In this document: one piece after another, positions 33,928 to 43,784 of the stretch
Layout: every line of letters begins with the position of its first letter
Position numbering within the stretch: position 1 is the first letter of the stretch
Source: Xylanimicrobium pachnodae JCM 13526 = NBRC 107786
GTDB lineage: Bacteria; Actinomycetota; Actinomycetes; Actinomycetales; Cellulomonadaceae
Direction: 5' to 3'
NCBI GenBank assembly: GCA_001592145.1
Contig: BCWJ01000004.1
Span: forward strand, 186,001 to 250,000
DNA: 64,000 nucleotides
Notes under the pieces: model-generated
What the model was told of the DNA's origin: nothing
The model's database searches: none
The model's input: the letters and a program-made list of their open reading frames with translations, nothing else
Position numbers and translations under genes: made by a program

Positions 33928-36185
33928 CCTCCGTAGAGTCGACCTCCGTGCAGCCAACCACCATCGCGTATCTGGACCCGTCTCTTCCCGTGGCTGAGCG
34001 GGTTGCTGACCTGCTTGCGCGCATGACGCGGGAGGAGAAGGTGGGTCAGATGATGCAGCTTGATGCCCGGGACGGTGTCGAGGAGCTGGTGCTGGGCAGG
34101 CATGTGGGCTCGATCTTGCACACGTCTCCGCAGCGGGTGCTGCAGGCGCATGATCTGACGGACCGGACGCGGTTGCGGATCCCGTTGCTGATCGGTGAGG
34201 ACTGCATCCACGGGCACTCGTTCTTCGAGGGCGCCACGATCTACCCGACCCAGCTCGGCATGGCCGCGACGTGGTCGCCGGACCTGGTCGAGAAGATGGC
34301 GCGAGCCACCGCGGTCGAGGTGTCCGCCACGGGCATCCACTGGACGTTCTCCCCGGTGCTGTGCATCGCCCGGGACCTGCGCTGGGGGCGCGTCAACGAG
34401 ACGTTCGGGGAGGACCCCCACCTGATCGGCGAGCTCGCCACGGCCGCGGTGCGCGGCTACCAGGGCGACGGGCTCACGGATCCGACCGCGATCCTGGCCA
34501 CGGCGAAGCATTTCGCGGGGTACTCCGAGACGCAGGGCGGGCGCGACGCGTCCGAGGCTGACATCTCGCGGCGCAAGCTGCGTTCGTGGTTCCTGCCCCC
34601 GTTCGAGCGGGTCGCCCGGGCCGGGTGTCGCACGTTCATGCTCGGGTACCAGACCACCGACGGCGTCCCCATCACCGTCAACGACTGGCTCCTGACCGAC
34701 GTGCTGCGCGGCGAGTGGGGGTACACAGGCACCCTCATCACCGACTGGGACAACGTGGGCCGCATGGTCTGGGAGCAGAAGGTCCAACCCGACTACGCGC
34801 ACGCGGCGGCCGCGGCCGTCAAGGCCGGCAACGACATGGTCATGACCACCCCGGGGTTCTACCAGGGCGCGCTCGACGCGATCGACGCCGGACTGATCGT
34901 CGAGTCGGACCTGGACGCGGCGGTGTCCCGCATCCTGACCCTGAAGTTCGAGCTGGGCCTGTTCGAGGACCGCCGCCGCCCCGACCCGGCCCGCATCGCC
35001 GCCGTGATCGGGTCGCACCAGGACCTGAACCTGGAGATCACCCGCCGCTCCCTGGTCCTGCTCGAGAACGACGGCCTACTCCCGCTGGACCCGGCTCCGA
35101 AGAAGGTGGTGGTGATCGGCCCGCTGGCCGACGACGCCCAGGAGCAGCTCGGCGACTGGGCCGGGAACTCCGGGCAGGCCGGGTGGCTGCCCGACGGGCA
35201 CCCGCGGGCCATGATCACCACGGTGCTCGACGGGCTGCGCGACCACAGCCCGGCCGGGTGGGAGGTCACGTACGCGCGCGGCGCGGACATCGTGACCCTG
35301 GAGCAGGACCCCGAGGGCACGCACTTCCCGGACGGGCAGCCCCGCCCGCCCGTCCAGGTCCCCTGCGCCCCGGACCCGGCCCTGCTCACCGAGGCGGTCG
35401 ACGCCGCCACGGCCGCGGACGTGGCCGTCGTCGTCGTCGGCGACGTCATCCCCCTGGTGGGCGAGGGACGCTCGACCGCCACCTTGAACCTGTTCGGGGC
35501 GCAGAACGCCCTGATCGACGCCGTCGCCGCGACGGGCACCCCGTACGTCATCGTGCTCCAGGCCTCCAAGCCCCTGGTCCTGCCCGAGTCCGCGGCATCG
35601 GCGTCGGCGATCATCTGGGCCGCGAACCCCGGCATGACCGGCGGGCAGGCCATCGCCGAACTCCTGCACGGGACCATCGAACCGGCCGGACGACTCCCGA
35701 TCTCCTTCGCCCGGCACGTGGGGCAGCAACCCACCTACTACAACCAGCTCCGCGGGCAGCACGGCCACCGGTACGCCGACCTGACCCAGGATCCCGCCTA
35801 TCCCTTCGGACACGGGCTGAGCTACACCACCATCGAGTACACCGACCTGGTCATCGAGACCCCCGACGTCACCGCCACCGACACCATCACGGCGTCCGTG
35901 ACCCTGACCAACACCGGTGACCGCCCAGCGCTGGAGACCGTCCAGGTCTACGTCTCCGACCTCGTCACCTCCGCCTCCTGGGCCGAACGCGAGCTCAAGA
36001 CCTTCCGACAGGTCCACCTCGACCCCGGCCACCAGGCCACCGTGAACCTGGAGCTCCCGGCGTCGGCCTGCACCATCGTCAACGCCGCGGGAGAACGCAT
36101 CGTCGAACCCGGCACCTTCGAGCTCCAGGTCGGCCCCTCCTCACGCGCGAACGACCTGCTGCGGGCCCCCTTCACCATCGCCTGA
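33924..36185 (+). CDS. Glycoside hydrolase family 3 beta-glucosidase (intracellular)
   Basis: 753 residues, without a signal peptide, so probably cytoplasmic. The N-terminal barrel has RIPLLIGEDCIHGHSFFEGA, RDLRWGRVNETFGEDPHLIG, ATAKHFAGYSETQGGRDASE (KHF substrate-binding motif) and the nucleophile region TLITDWDNVGRMVWEQ with the Asp around residue 273. The second domain holds LVLLENDGLLPLDPAPKKVV and GEGRSTATLNLFGAQN. A C-terminal fibronectin-III-like domain completes the usual three-part layout. It releases terminal beta-D-glucose (or xylose) from short oligosaccharides. Its ATG overlaps the permease stop, so it most likely hydrolyses what the transporter brings in. Confidence 0.93.
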   Translation: MTSVESTSVQPTTIAYLDPSLPVAERVADLLARMTREEKVGQMMQLDARDGVEELVLGRHVGSILHTSPQRVLQAHDLTDRTRLRIPLLIGEDCIHGHSFFEGATIYPTQLGMAATWSPDLVEKMARATAVEVSATGIHWTFSPVLCIARDLRWGRVNETFGEDPHLIGELATAAVRGYQGDGLTDPTAILATAKHFAGYSETQGGRDASEADISRRKLRSWFLPPFERVARAGCRTFMLGYQTTDGVPITVNDWLLTDVLRGEWGYTGTLITDWDNVGRMVWEQKVQPDYAHAAAAAVKAGNDMVMTTPGFYQGALDAIDAGLIVESDLDAAVSRILTLKFELGLFEDRRRPDPARIAAVIGSHQDLNLEITRRSLVLLENDGLLPLDPAPKKVVVIGPLADDAQEQLGDWAGNSGQAGWLPDGHPRAMITTVLDGLRDHSPAGWEVTYARGADIVTLEQDPEGTHFPDGQPRPPVQVPCAPDPALLTEAVDAATAADVAVVVVGDVIPLVGEGRSTATLNLFGAQNALIDAVAATGTPYVIVLQASKPLVLPESAASASAIIWAANPGMTGGQAIAELLHGTIEPAGRLPISFARHVGQQPTYYNQLRGQHGHRYADLTQDPAYPFGHGLSYTTIEYTDLVIETPDVTATDTITASVTLTNTGDRPALETVQVYVSDLVTSASWAERELKTFRQVHLDPGHQATVNLELPASACTIVNAAGERIVEPGTFELQVGPSSRANDLLRAPFTIA

Positions 36186-36195
36186 CCCCCTCCGC

Positions 36196-36250
36196 TGGTC
36201 GAGCCTGTCGAAACCACCCCGGCACGACGTGGTCTCGACAGGCTCAACCA
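36196..36250. repeat. Dispersed palindromic element, full copy
   Basis: Arms 36196-36216 and 36230-36250 are inverted complements of the GGTYGAGCCTGTCGARACC core with a 13-base loop. It lies between the convergent 3' ends of the beta-glucosidase gene and phoH2, where a bidirectional terminator would be expected. Confidence 0.9.
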
Positions 36251-36266
36251 CCGCAGTCGGCGCCCG

Positions 36267-37598
36267 TCAGAGCTCCCAGGTCTCCAGGAGGTCGGTGACC
36301 AGGGCCGCGATGGGGCTGCGCTCGGAGCGCGTGAGGGTCACGTGCGCGAACAGCGGGTGACCCTTGAGCTTCTCGATCACGGCCGCGACGCCGTCGTGCC
36401 GCCCGACGCGCAGGTTGTCCCGCTGGGCGACGTCGTGCGTGAGGATCACGCGGCTGTTCTGCCCGATGCGGGAGAGCACGGTGAGCAGCACGTTGCGTTC
36501 CAGGGACTGCGCCTCGTCCACGATGACGAACGCGTCGTGCAGCGACCGCCCACGGATGTGGGTCAGCGGCAGCACCTCGAGGATGTCGCGGGCCACGACC
36601 TCCTCGACGACGTCGGGCGAGACGAGCGCGGACAGGGTGTCGTAGACGGCCTGCCCCCAGGGGTTCATCTTCTCCGCCTCGGTGCCGGGCAGGTATCCGA
36701 GCTCCTGCCCGCCCACCGCGTACAGGGGCCGGAACACCAGGACCTTGCGGTGCGAACGGCGTTCGAGCACGGACTCCAGGCCGGCGCACAGCGCGAGCGC
36801 CGACTTGCCGGTGCCGGCCCGGCCACCGAGCGAGAGGATCCCGATCGACTCGTCGAGGAGCAGGTCGATGGCGATGCGCTGCTCCGCGGAGCGGCCGTGC
36901 ACGCCGAACACCTCGCGGTCGCCGCGCACCAGGGCGATCTTCTTGTCGGCCGTGACGCGCCCGAGCGCCGACCCCCGCGGCGAATGGATCACCAGGCCGG
37001 TGTGCACCAGCAGCGGCCCCGCGTCGGCGAGCACGTCGTCCCCGAGCTCGGCGAGATCGAGCTCTTGGTGCTCCCACAGGGTGGCCATCTGGTCGTCGGC
37101 GACGTGTACCTCCGCCATGCCCGTCCAGCCGGAGTCCACGGCCTGCTCGGCCTTGTACTCCTCGGCGGCGAGCCCGACGGCGGACGCCTTGATCCGCATC
37201 GGCAGGTCCTTGGAGACGACGGTGACCGCCCGTCCCTCCGCGGCCAGGCTGGCCGCGACCGCCAGGATGCGCGAGTCGTTGTCACCGAGGCGGAACCCGT
37301 GCGGCAGCACGGAGTCGTCGACGTGGTTGAGCTCGACGCGCAGCGTGCCGCCCGCCTGGCCCAGTGGGATCGGGGCGTCCAGCCCGCCGTGCCGCGTGCG
37401 CAGCTCGTCCAGCAGGCGCAGCGCGGACCGGGCGAAGTACCCGAGCTCGGCGTGGTGGCGTTTCCCCTCCAGCTCCGTGACGACGACGATCGGCAGGACG
37501 ACGTCGTGCTCGTCGAACCGGAACATCGCGCGCGGGTCGGACAGGAGCACCGAGGTGTCGAGGACGAAGGTGCGACGAGCCGCTGCCTGAGGATCCAT
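36267..37598 (-). CDS. PhoH2 protein: PIN ribonuclease domain fused to PhoH-like ATPase
   Basis: 443 residues. The N-terminal PIN domain starts [20 protein letters not shown] (catalytic Asp in VLDTSVLL), with further acidic residues in [11 protein letters not shown] and [11 protein letters not shown]. The C-terminal half is PhoH ATPase: [20 protein letters not shown], Walker [38 protein letters not shown] (Walker B) and [16 protein letters not shown]. PhoH2 proteins in mycobacteria unwind and cleave RNA. The ATG at 37598 yields the PIN motif at residue ~13, as in homologues. It is divergent from nhaA across 200 bases. Confidence 0.93.
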   Translation of the reverse strand: MDPQAAARRTFVLDTSVLLSDPRAMFRFDEHDVVLPIVVVTELEGKRHHAELGYFARSALRLLDELRTRHGGLDAPIPLGQAGGTLRVELNHVDDSVLPHGFRLGDNDSRILAVAASLAAEGRAVTVVSKDLPMRIKASAVGLAAEEYKAEQAVDSGWTGMAEVHVADDQMATLWEHQELDLAELGDDVLADAGPLLVHTGLVIHSPRGSALGRVTADKKIALVRGDREVFGVHGRSAEQRIAIDLLLDESIGILSLGGRAGTGKSALALCAGLESVLERRSHRKVLVFRPLYAVGGQELGYLPGTEAEKMNPWGQAVYDTLSALVSPDVVEEVVARDILEVLPLTHIRGRSLHDAFVIVDEAQSLERNVLLTVLSRIGQNSRVILTHDVAQRDNLRVGRHDGVAAVIEKLKGHPLFAHVTLTRSERSPIAALVTDLLETWEL

Positions 37599-37716
37599 GA
37601 TCGTGCCGCCTCTCGTGGGGACGGCGGTCCACCGTCCGCGTGGCACCACCGTACGGACGGTTCGCGCCGCATGGGTGCGCGTACGGCGCGTGTCGGGGTG
37701 ATGCCCCGGGTTTCGT

Positions 37717-37798
37717 TATGCTCGACGGCGGTGTGCCGGGAAGTCTGGTCGGCGGCGCCGGTGGGAGCACCGGCGGTCCTCGCCAACCCTGGAGCCTG
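37717..37798 (+). promoter_or_regulatory. Structured 5' leader of nhaA (candidate riboswitch or attenuator)
   Basis: A TATGCT box (37717-37722) is followed by a short leader that folds strongly. Hairpin A pairs CCGG (37736-37739) with CTGG (37745-37748), loop GAAGT. Hairpin B has an outer stem GGCG (37751-37754) with CGCC (37781-37784) and an inner 8-bp stem CGCCGGTG (37756-37763) with CACCGGCG (37768-37775), loop GGAG. It ends 14 bases before the nhaA ATG. Position before a Na+/H+ antiporter suggests ion or pH control; I cannot match it to a named RNA class from memory with certainty. Confidence 0.5.
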
Positions 37799-39034
37799 AT
37801 GAACCACCCCTCCCGGACCGCCCGCCTGCGCGCCTGGGTGTCCCAGGACATCCCCGGCGGCATCCTGCTGCTGGGGGCCGCGCTGCTCGGCCTGAGCCTG
37901 GCGAACTCCCCGTGGCACCGCGGGTACGAGGCCGTCGCCGCCACCGTCATCGGGCCATCCGCCCTGCACCTCGACCTCACCGTGGCGCAGTGGGCCGCGG
38001 ACGGCCTGCTCGCGGTGTTCTTCCTCGCCGTCGGCCTCGAGCTCAAGCACGAGCTCGTGGCCGGGTCGCTGCGCAACCCGCGCGAGGCCGGGGTCCCCAT
38101 GCTCGCCGCCGCCGGGGGGATGGCGGTGCCCGCGATCGTCTTCGTCGTCGTCGAACTGATGGCCGACGACGCCCCCGCGCTGCACGGCTGGGCGATCCCG
38201 ACGGCGACCGACATCGCGTTCGCCCTGGCCGTGCTCGCCGTGTTCGGGCGGGGCCTGCCACCGGCGATCCGCACGTTCCTGCTCACCCTTGCCGTGGTGG
38301 ACGACCTGCTCGCCATCGTGGTCATCGCGTTCTTCTACGGCGACGGGCTGGCGCCGTGGCCGCTGCTCGGCGCGCTCGCGCTGATCACCCTCGCGGGGGT
38401 GCACGTCCGCGCGCGGCGGCCCCGCCGGTGGGTGCTGGTGCCACTCGCGCTCGCCGCATGGGCGCTGCTGCACGCCTCGGGCGTGCATGCCACGGTCGCC
38501 GGGGTGCTGCTGGGGCTCACCGTCCCGGCACGCGCCGTGCACGGCGAGGCCACCGACCGCGCGACCCGCTGGGCGCAGGCCGTCACGCCCTGGTCGCAGG
38601 GGGTGGCGCTGCCGTTGTTCGCGCTGTTCGCGGCGGGGGTCTCCCTGGTGGGCGACGGCTCCGGCCGCGCGGTCGTGGCCCAGCCCGTGGTGCTCGCCGT
38701 CGTCGTCGCCCTCGTGATCGGCAAGCCGCTCGGCGTGCTCGGCACCGCGGCGCTGGTCACCCGGCTCACTCCCCTGCGCCTGTCCCCCGGCCTCCGCGTG
38801 CGCGACCTGCTCCCCGTCGGGCTGCTCGCCGGCATCGGGTTCACGGTCGCGCTGCTCGTGGCCGAACTGTCCTTCGGCTCGGCGTCGGCCCTCACGGGCG
38901 GCGCGAAGATCGCCATCCTGGGAGCGTCCGCGCTGGCGGCCACCCTGGGGGCCGTCAGCCTGCGCTGGGACGCCCGCCGCACGCCCCGCGTCATCACGCC
39001 CGTCCCGCCCGACGACGCCCACCCCGCTGGTTGA
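37799..39034 (+). CDS. nhaA: Na+/H+ antiporter NhaA
   Basis: 411 residues, about 11-12 membrane segments. NhaA hallmarks are present: the paired aspartates in LAVVDDLLAIVVIAFFYGDG, the helix IV assembly region IPTATDIAFALAVLAVFGRG, the early helix ADGLLAVFFLAVGLELKHEL, and the C-terminal LLAGIGFTVALLVAELSFGS. It exchanges protons for sodium or lithium and sets pH and salt tolerance. ATG 37799 follows GGAG closely. The TGA stop lies inside the left arm of a palindromic repeat, and the last residues (DDAHPAG) are encoded by or next to it. Confidence 0.96.
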   Translation: MNHPSRTARLRAWVSQDIPGGILLLGAALLGLSLANSPWHRGYEAVAATVIGPSALHLDLTVAQWAADGLLAVFFLAVGLELKHELVAGSLRNPREAGVPMLAAAGGMAVPAIVFVVVELMADDAPALHGWAIPTATDIAFALAVLAVFGRGLPPAIRTFLLTLAVVDDLLAIVVIAFFYGDGLAPWPLLGALALITLAGVHVRARRPRRWVLVPLALAAWALLHASGVHATVAGVLLGLTVPARAVHGEATDRATRWAQAVTPWSQGVALPLFALFAAGVSLVGDGSGRAVVAQPVVLAVVVALVIGKPLGVLGTAALVTRLTPLRLSPGLRVRDLLPVGLLAGIGFTVALLVAELSFGSASALTGGAKIAILGASALAATLGAVSLRWDARRTPRVITPVPPDDAHPAG

Positions 39035-39079
39035 GCCTGTCGAGACCACCCACCGCCATGGTTTCGACAGGCTCAACCA
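39028..39079. repeat. Dispersed palindromic element, best-conserved copy, supplying the nhaA stop codon
   Basis: Arms 39028-39048 and 39059-39079 are 21 bases each and complementary except for one G:U-compatible position, with a 10-base loop. The nhaA codons GCT GGT TGA run into the left arm, so the element provides the stop. It sits between convergent nhaA and ramB. Confidence 0.92.
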
Positions 39080-39086
39080 CCGGGGC

Positions 39087-40577
39087 TCAGCGGGGCGCGG
39101 GCGCGTGGCGGTCCAGGAACTCGTAGACCTCGGTCTGGTCGACGCCCGGCATCGCGCCCTGCGGCATGGTCGCGAGCATGGACGCGTGCGGGCGGGCGCT
39201 CGGGAACGCGTACCCCGCCCAGCGCTGGGCGAGCGGGGCCGGGGGGCGCCGGCAGCACGACTCGTCGGGGCACCGTGAGGTGGTCCGCGCCGTCGTCTCG
39301 CGCCCCAGGAACCACTTGACCTGCGCGTACGGCACGCCCACGGACACGGAGAACAGGCCGTCGGGGGTGTCGGAGACGTGCGAGGTGCACCAGTAGGTGC
39401 CCGTGGGCGTGTCCGTGTACTGGTGGTAGGCGGAGACGCGGTCGGGCACGTCGAACGCCACCCGGGCCGTCCACTGCTTGCACACGTACTGCCCCTCGAC
39501 GGTGCCGAGCGCGTCGGTGGGGAACCGCACACCGTCGTTCTCGTAGGCCTTGTGGATGACCCCGGACTCGTGGACCTTCATGAAGTGGACGCCGATGCCC
39601 AGGTGCCTGGTCGCCAGGTTGGTGAAGCGGTGCGCGGCGGTCTCGTAGGACACGGCGAACGCATCGCGCAGGTCCTCGACGGAGATGGACCGGGCGTCCT
39701 TGGCGGCCTTGAGCACGCGCACGGCGTCGCGTTCGGGCAGCAGCAGCGCGGCGCACAGGTAGTTCGCCTCGACGCGCTGGCGCAACAGCTCGGCGTAGTC
39801 GCGCGGCTCGGCGTGGTCGAGCACGTGGGAGGCGAGGGCCTGCAGCAGCGCGGAGCGGGCGTCGGTGCGGCCGCGGATGCCGTCGCTGGGCAGGTAGACG
39901 CGGTGGTGGCGCCGGTCGATCACGGAGCGGGTGGAGTGCGGCAGGTCGGGCACGTGGTGGATCTCGAAGCCCAGGTGGGCGGCCAGGTCGGCGGCCTGCC
40001 GCTGCGGCAGCGGCCCGCCCTTGTGCCCGACGCCGTCGAGCAGCCGCGCCGCGGTGATCTCCAGGTCGCCGAAGTAGTTGTCGCGGGCGCGCATGTCGTA
40101 GCGCAGCTCGGTGTTGGCGCGGCGGGCCTCCTCCGGCGTGAGCGCGCGCTCGGAGTGCAGCCGTTCGAGCTCCTCGCGCAGGGCGAGGATCGCCTCCAGC
40201 GCGTCGGTGGGCAGGCCGCGGCCCACCCGCACGGGGCGAATGCCGAGCGCGTCGAACAGGGGCCCGCGCTGGACGCGCTCCAGCTCGACCTCGAGCGCGT
40301 CCCGGTGCGACGGCGGGGCGGGGTCCAGCAGGTCCTCGACGCCTGCGCCCAACGCGTGCGCCACCGCCTGGAGGCGGGACAGCGTGGGCTCTCGCTTGCC
40401 GTTCTCCAGCAGGGACACCTGGGAGGGGGCCTTGCCGATCGCGGCGGCCAGCTCCTCCAGGGTCATGCCCCGGGCGAGGCGCAGATGCCGCACGCGCCGC
40501 CCGACGGTCAGCGCGTCGGGTTCCTCCGAGATGGGTGACGCCGCCGGGACGAAGTCTCTCGTCGTCGAGATAGCCAT
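39087..40577 (-). CDS. ramB: RamB-type transcriptional regulator of acetate/glyoxylate metabolism
   Basis: 496 residues. XRE HTH at about residues 25-80 ([40 protein letters not shown]). A middle segment resembles ImmA/IrrE-type sensors ([40 protein letters not shown]), and the C-terminal ScfR-type domain contains the cysteine cluster CPDESCC. This is the RamB architecture; RamB represses aceA/aceB and other acetate genes in corynebacteria and mycobacteria, where it sits beside icl. Here it is divergent from aceA with a 148-base intergenic region, the obvious place for its binding sites. Confidence 0.93.
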   Translation of the reverse strand: MAISTTRDFVPAASPISEEPDALTVGRRVRHLRLARGMTLEELAAAIGKAPSQVSLLENGKREPTLSRLQAVAHALGAGVEDLLDPAPPSHRDALEVELERVQRGPLFDALGIRPVRVGRGLPTDALEAILALREELERLHSERALTPEEARRANTELRYDMRARDNYFGDLEITAARLLDGVGHKGGPLPQRQAADLAAHLGFEIHHVPDLPHSTRSVIDRRHHRVYLPSDGIRGRTDARSALLQALASHVLDHAEPRDYAELLRQRVEANYLCAALLLPERDAVRVLKAAKDARSISVEDLRDAFAVSYETAAHRFTNLATRHLGIGVHFMKVHESGVIHKAYENDGVRFPTDALGTVEGQYVCKQWTARVAFDVPDRVSAYHQYTDTPTGTYWCTSHVSDTPDGLFSVSVGVPYAQVKWFLGRETTARTTSRCPDESCCRRPPAPLAQRWAGYAFPSARPHASMLATMPQGAMPGVDQTEVYEFLDRHAPAPR

Positions 40578-40725
40578 GACTCAGGGTGACATGCGCCACA
40601 CCTTCCCTTCAAGAGAAGAATCCCGAAACTTCTGCTCCGCGGCGCTGGTGCACGGGCGCTCGGTGGGAGGAACGTCGTGTTCACGCAGCCGAGACGGCCG
40701 CAGTCCGACGACGAAGGAGACCGAG

Positions 40726-42057
<1,332 letters not shown>

Positions 42058-42079
42058 TCATCACCGCCAGGAGGACATC

Positions 42080-43741
42080 ATGACCACGCTCACCGAACGA
42101 CCCATCGCCGACGCGATGTCCGGCACCTCCGTCACCACCGTGCGCCGCGCCACGGGGCGCGACGCCGAGATCCTCACCCCCGAGGCGCTCGACTTCCTGG
42201 GCCTGCTGCACGGGCAGTTCGCCGACGACGTCGCCGAGCTCCTCGCCACCCGGCGCCGTCGGGCCCTGGCCGTCGAGGCGGGCCAGGACCCCGACTTCGA
42301 CCCCGCGACCCGACCGGTGCGCGACGACCCCACCTGGCGGGTGGCCGGCTGCGCCGGAGCACCCGGGCTGGAGGACCGCCGCGTCGAGATCACCGGCCCC
42401 ACCGACCCCAAGATGACGATCAACGCCCTCAACTCGGGTGCCCGCGTGTGGCTCGCCGACGCCGAGGACGCGAGCGCCCCCACCTGGGAGAACGTCATCG
42501 GCGGCCAGCTCTCGCTGCGGGACGCGATCCGCGGCACGCTCGGCTTCACCTCCCCGGAGGGCAAGGAGTACCGGCTGCGCTCGCAGCGGCTGACCGACCT
42601 GCCCACCATCGTGTTCCGGCCGCGCGGCTGGCATCTGCCGGAGACGCACCTGCGCGTCCAGCACCCCGACGGTGCCGTGACCGCCGCCTCGGGCGCCCTG
42701 GTGGACTTCGGCCTGTACCTGTTCCACAACGCCGCCGAGCTCATCGCCCGCGGTCGCGGCCCGTACTTCTACCTGCCCAAGCTGGAGGGGTACCGCGAGG
42801 CGCGGCTGTGGAACCGCGTGTTCGAGGTGGCACAGGAGGCCCTCGGCATCCCGCGCGGCACCATCCGCGCCACGGTGCTCATCGAGACGCTGCCGGCGGC
42901 GTTCGCCATGGAGGAGATCCTCTACGAGCTGCGCGAGCACGCCGCGGGGCTCAACGCGGGCCGCTGGGACTACCTGTTCTCCATCATCAAGAACCTGCGC
43001 ACCCGCGGCCCCGCATACGTGCTGCCCGACCGCAACCAGGTCACGATGACCGCCCCCTTCATGCGGGCGTACACCGAGCTGCTGGTGGCCACCTGCCACC
43101 GCCGCGGAGCCCACGCCATCGGCGGGATGAGCGCGTTCATCCCCGACCGCCGCCGGCCCGAGGTCACCGACCGCGCGCTGGCCAAGGTGTCCGAGGACAA
43201 GAAGCGTGAAGCGGGCGACGGGTTCGACGGCACCTGGGTGGCCCACCCGGACCTCATCGACACCGCCCGCGCCGAGTTCGACGCCGTCCTGGGCGAGCGC
43301 CCGCACCAGGTGGACCGGCTGCGCGACGACGTCCACGTGGGCCAGGCCGAGCTGCTCGACATCGCCAGCGCCTCACGCACCGGCGCCACCGTCACCGAGT
43401 GCGGCCTGCGCTCCAACATCTCCGTGGGCGTGCGCTACATCGCGTCCTGGCTGCGCGGCACGGGCGCGGCGGCCCTCGACAACCTCATGGAGGACGCCGC
43501 CACGGCCGAGATCTCGCGCTCCCAGGTGTGGCAGTGGATCGCCGCCGGCATCCGCACCGAGCACGGCCGTGTGACCCGCGACCGCGCGTCGTCGGTCCTG
43601 GACGAGGTGGTCGCCGGCTTCGAGCGGTTCGACGGCGACCGGTACGACGACGCCGCCGCCGTCTTCCGCGAGGTCGCCCTGGGCGAGGCCTTCCCGCCGT
43701 TCCTGACGACCATCGCGTACGAGCGGTACCTGGCCGGCTGA
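42080..43741 (+). CDS. aceB: Malate synthase A
   Basis: 553 residues, the AceB size class rather than the ~720-residue GlcB. Condenses glyoxylate with acetyl-CoA to malate. Conserved regions include [60 protein letters not shown] (catalytic Glu), [19 protein letters not shown] and [20 protein letters not shown]. The catalytic Asp lies in the C-terminal [21 protein letters not shown] strong AGGAGG precedes the ATG. It closes the two-gene glyoxylate-shunt operon and is followed by a perfect hairpin terminator shared with hsdR. Confidence 0.97.
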   Translation: MTTLTERPIADAMSGTSVTTVRRATGRDAEILTPEALDFLGLLHGQFADDVAELLATRRRRALAVEAGQDPDFDPATRPVRDDPTWRVAGCAGAPGLEDRRVEITGPTDPKMTINALNSGARVWLADAEDASAPTWENVIGGQLSLRDAIRGTLGFTSPEGKEYRLRSQRLTDLPTIVFRPRGWHLPETHLRVQHPDGAVTAASGALVDFGLYLFHNAAELIARGRGPYFYLPKLEGYREARLWNRVFEVAQEALGIPRGTIRATVLIETLPAAFAMEEILYELREHAAGLNAGRWDYLFSIIKNLRTRGPAYVLPDRNQVTMTAPFMRAYTELLVATCHRRGAHAIGGMSAFIPDRRRPEVTDRALAKVSEDKKREAGDGFDGTWVAHPDLIDTARAEFDAVLGERPHQVDRLRDDVHVGQAELLDIASASRTGATVTECGLRSNISVGVRYIASWLRGTGAAALDNLMEDAATAEISRSQVWQWIAAGIRTEHGRVTRDRASSVLDEVVAGFERFDGDRYDDAAAVFREVALGEAFPPFLTTIAYERYLAG

Positions 43742-43748
43742 CGCGCGA

Positions 43749-43782
43749 CCGTGGGTCCTGCGACGGCGCGCAGGACCCACGG
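43749..43782. terminator. Perfect 14-bp hairpin between convergent aceB and hsdR
   Basis: CCGTGGGTCCTGCG (43749-43762) pairs exactly with CGCAGGACCCACGG (43769-43782), loop of 6. It fills the 43-base gap between the two stop codons and can terminate both transcripts. The GGGTCCTGC core recurs in the hairpin at 63331-63360. Confidence 0.88.
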
Positions 43783-43784
43783 CG

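Noticed and set aside
37717-37798. Guanidine-II (mini-ykkC) riboswitch as identity of the nhaA leader
   Set aside because: That class needs two hairpins with ACGR loops; here the loops are GAAGT and GGAG.
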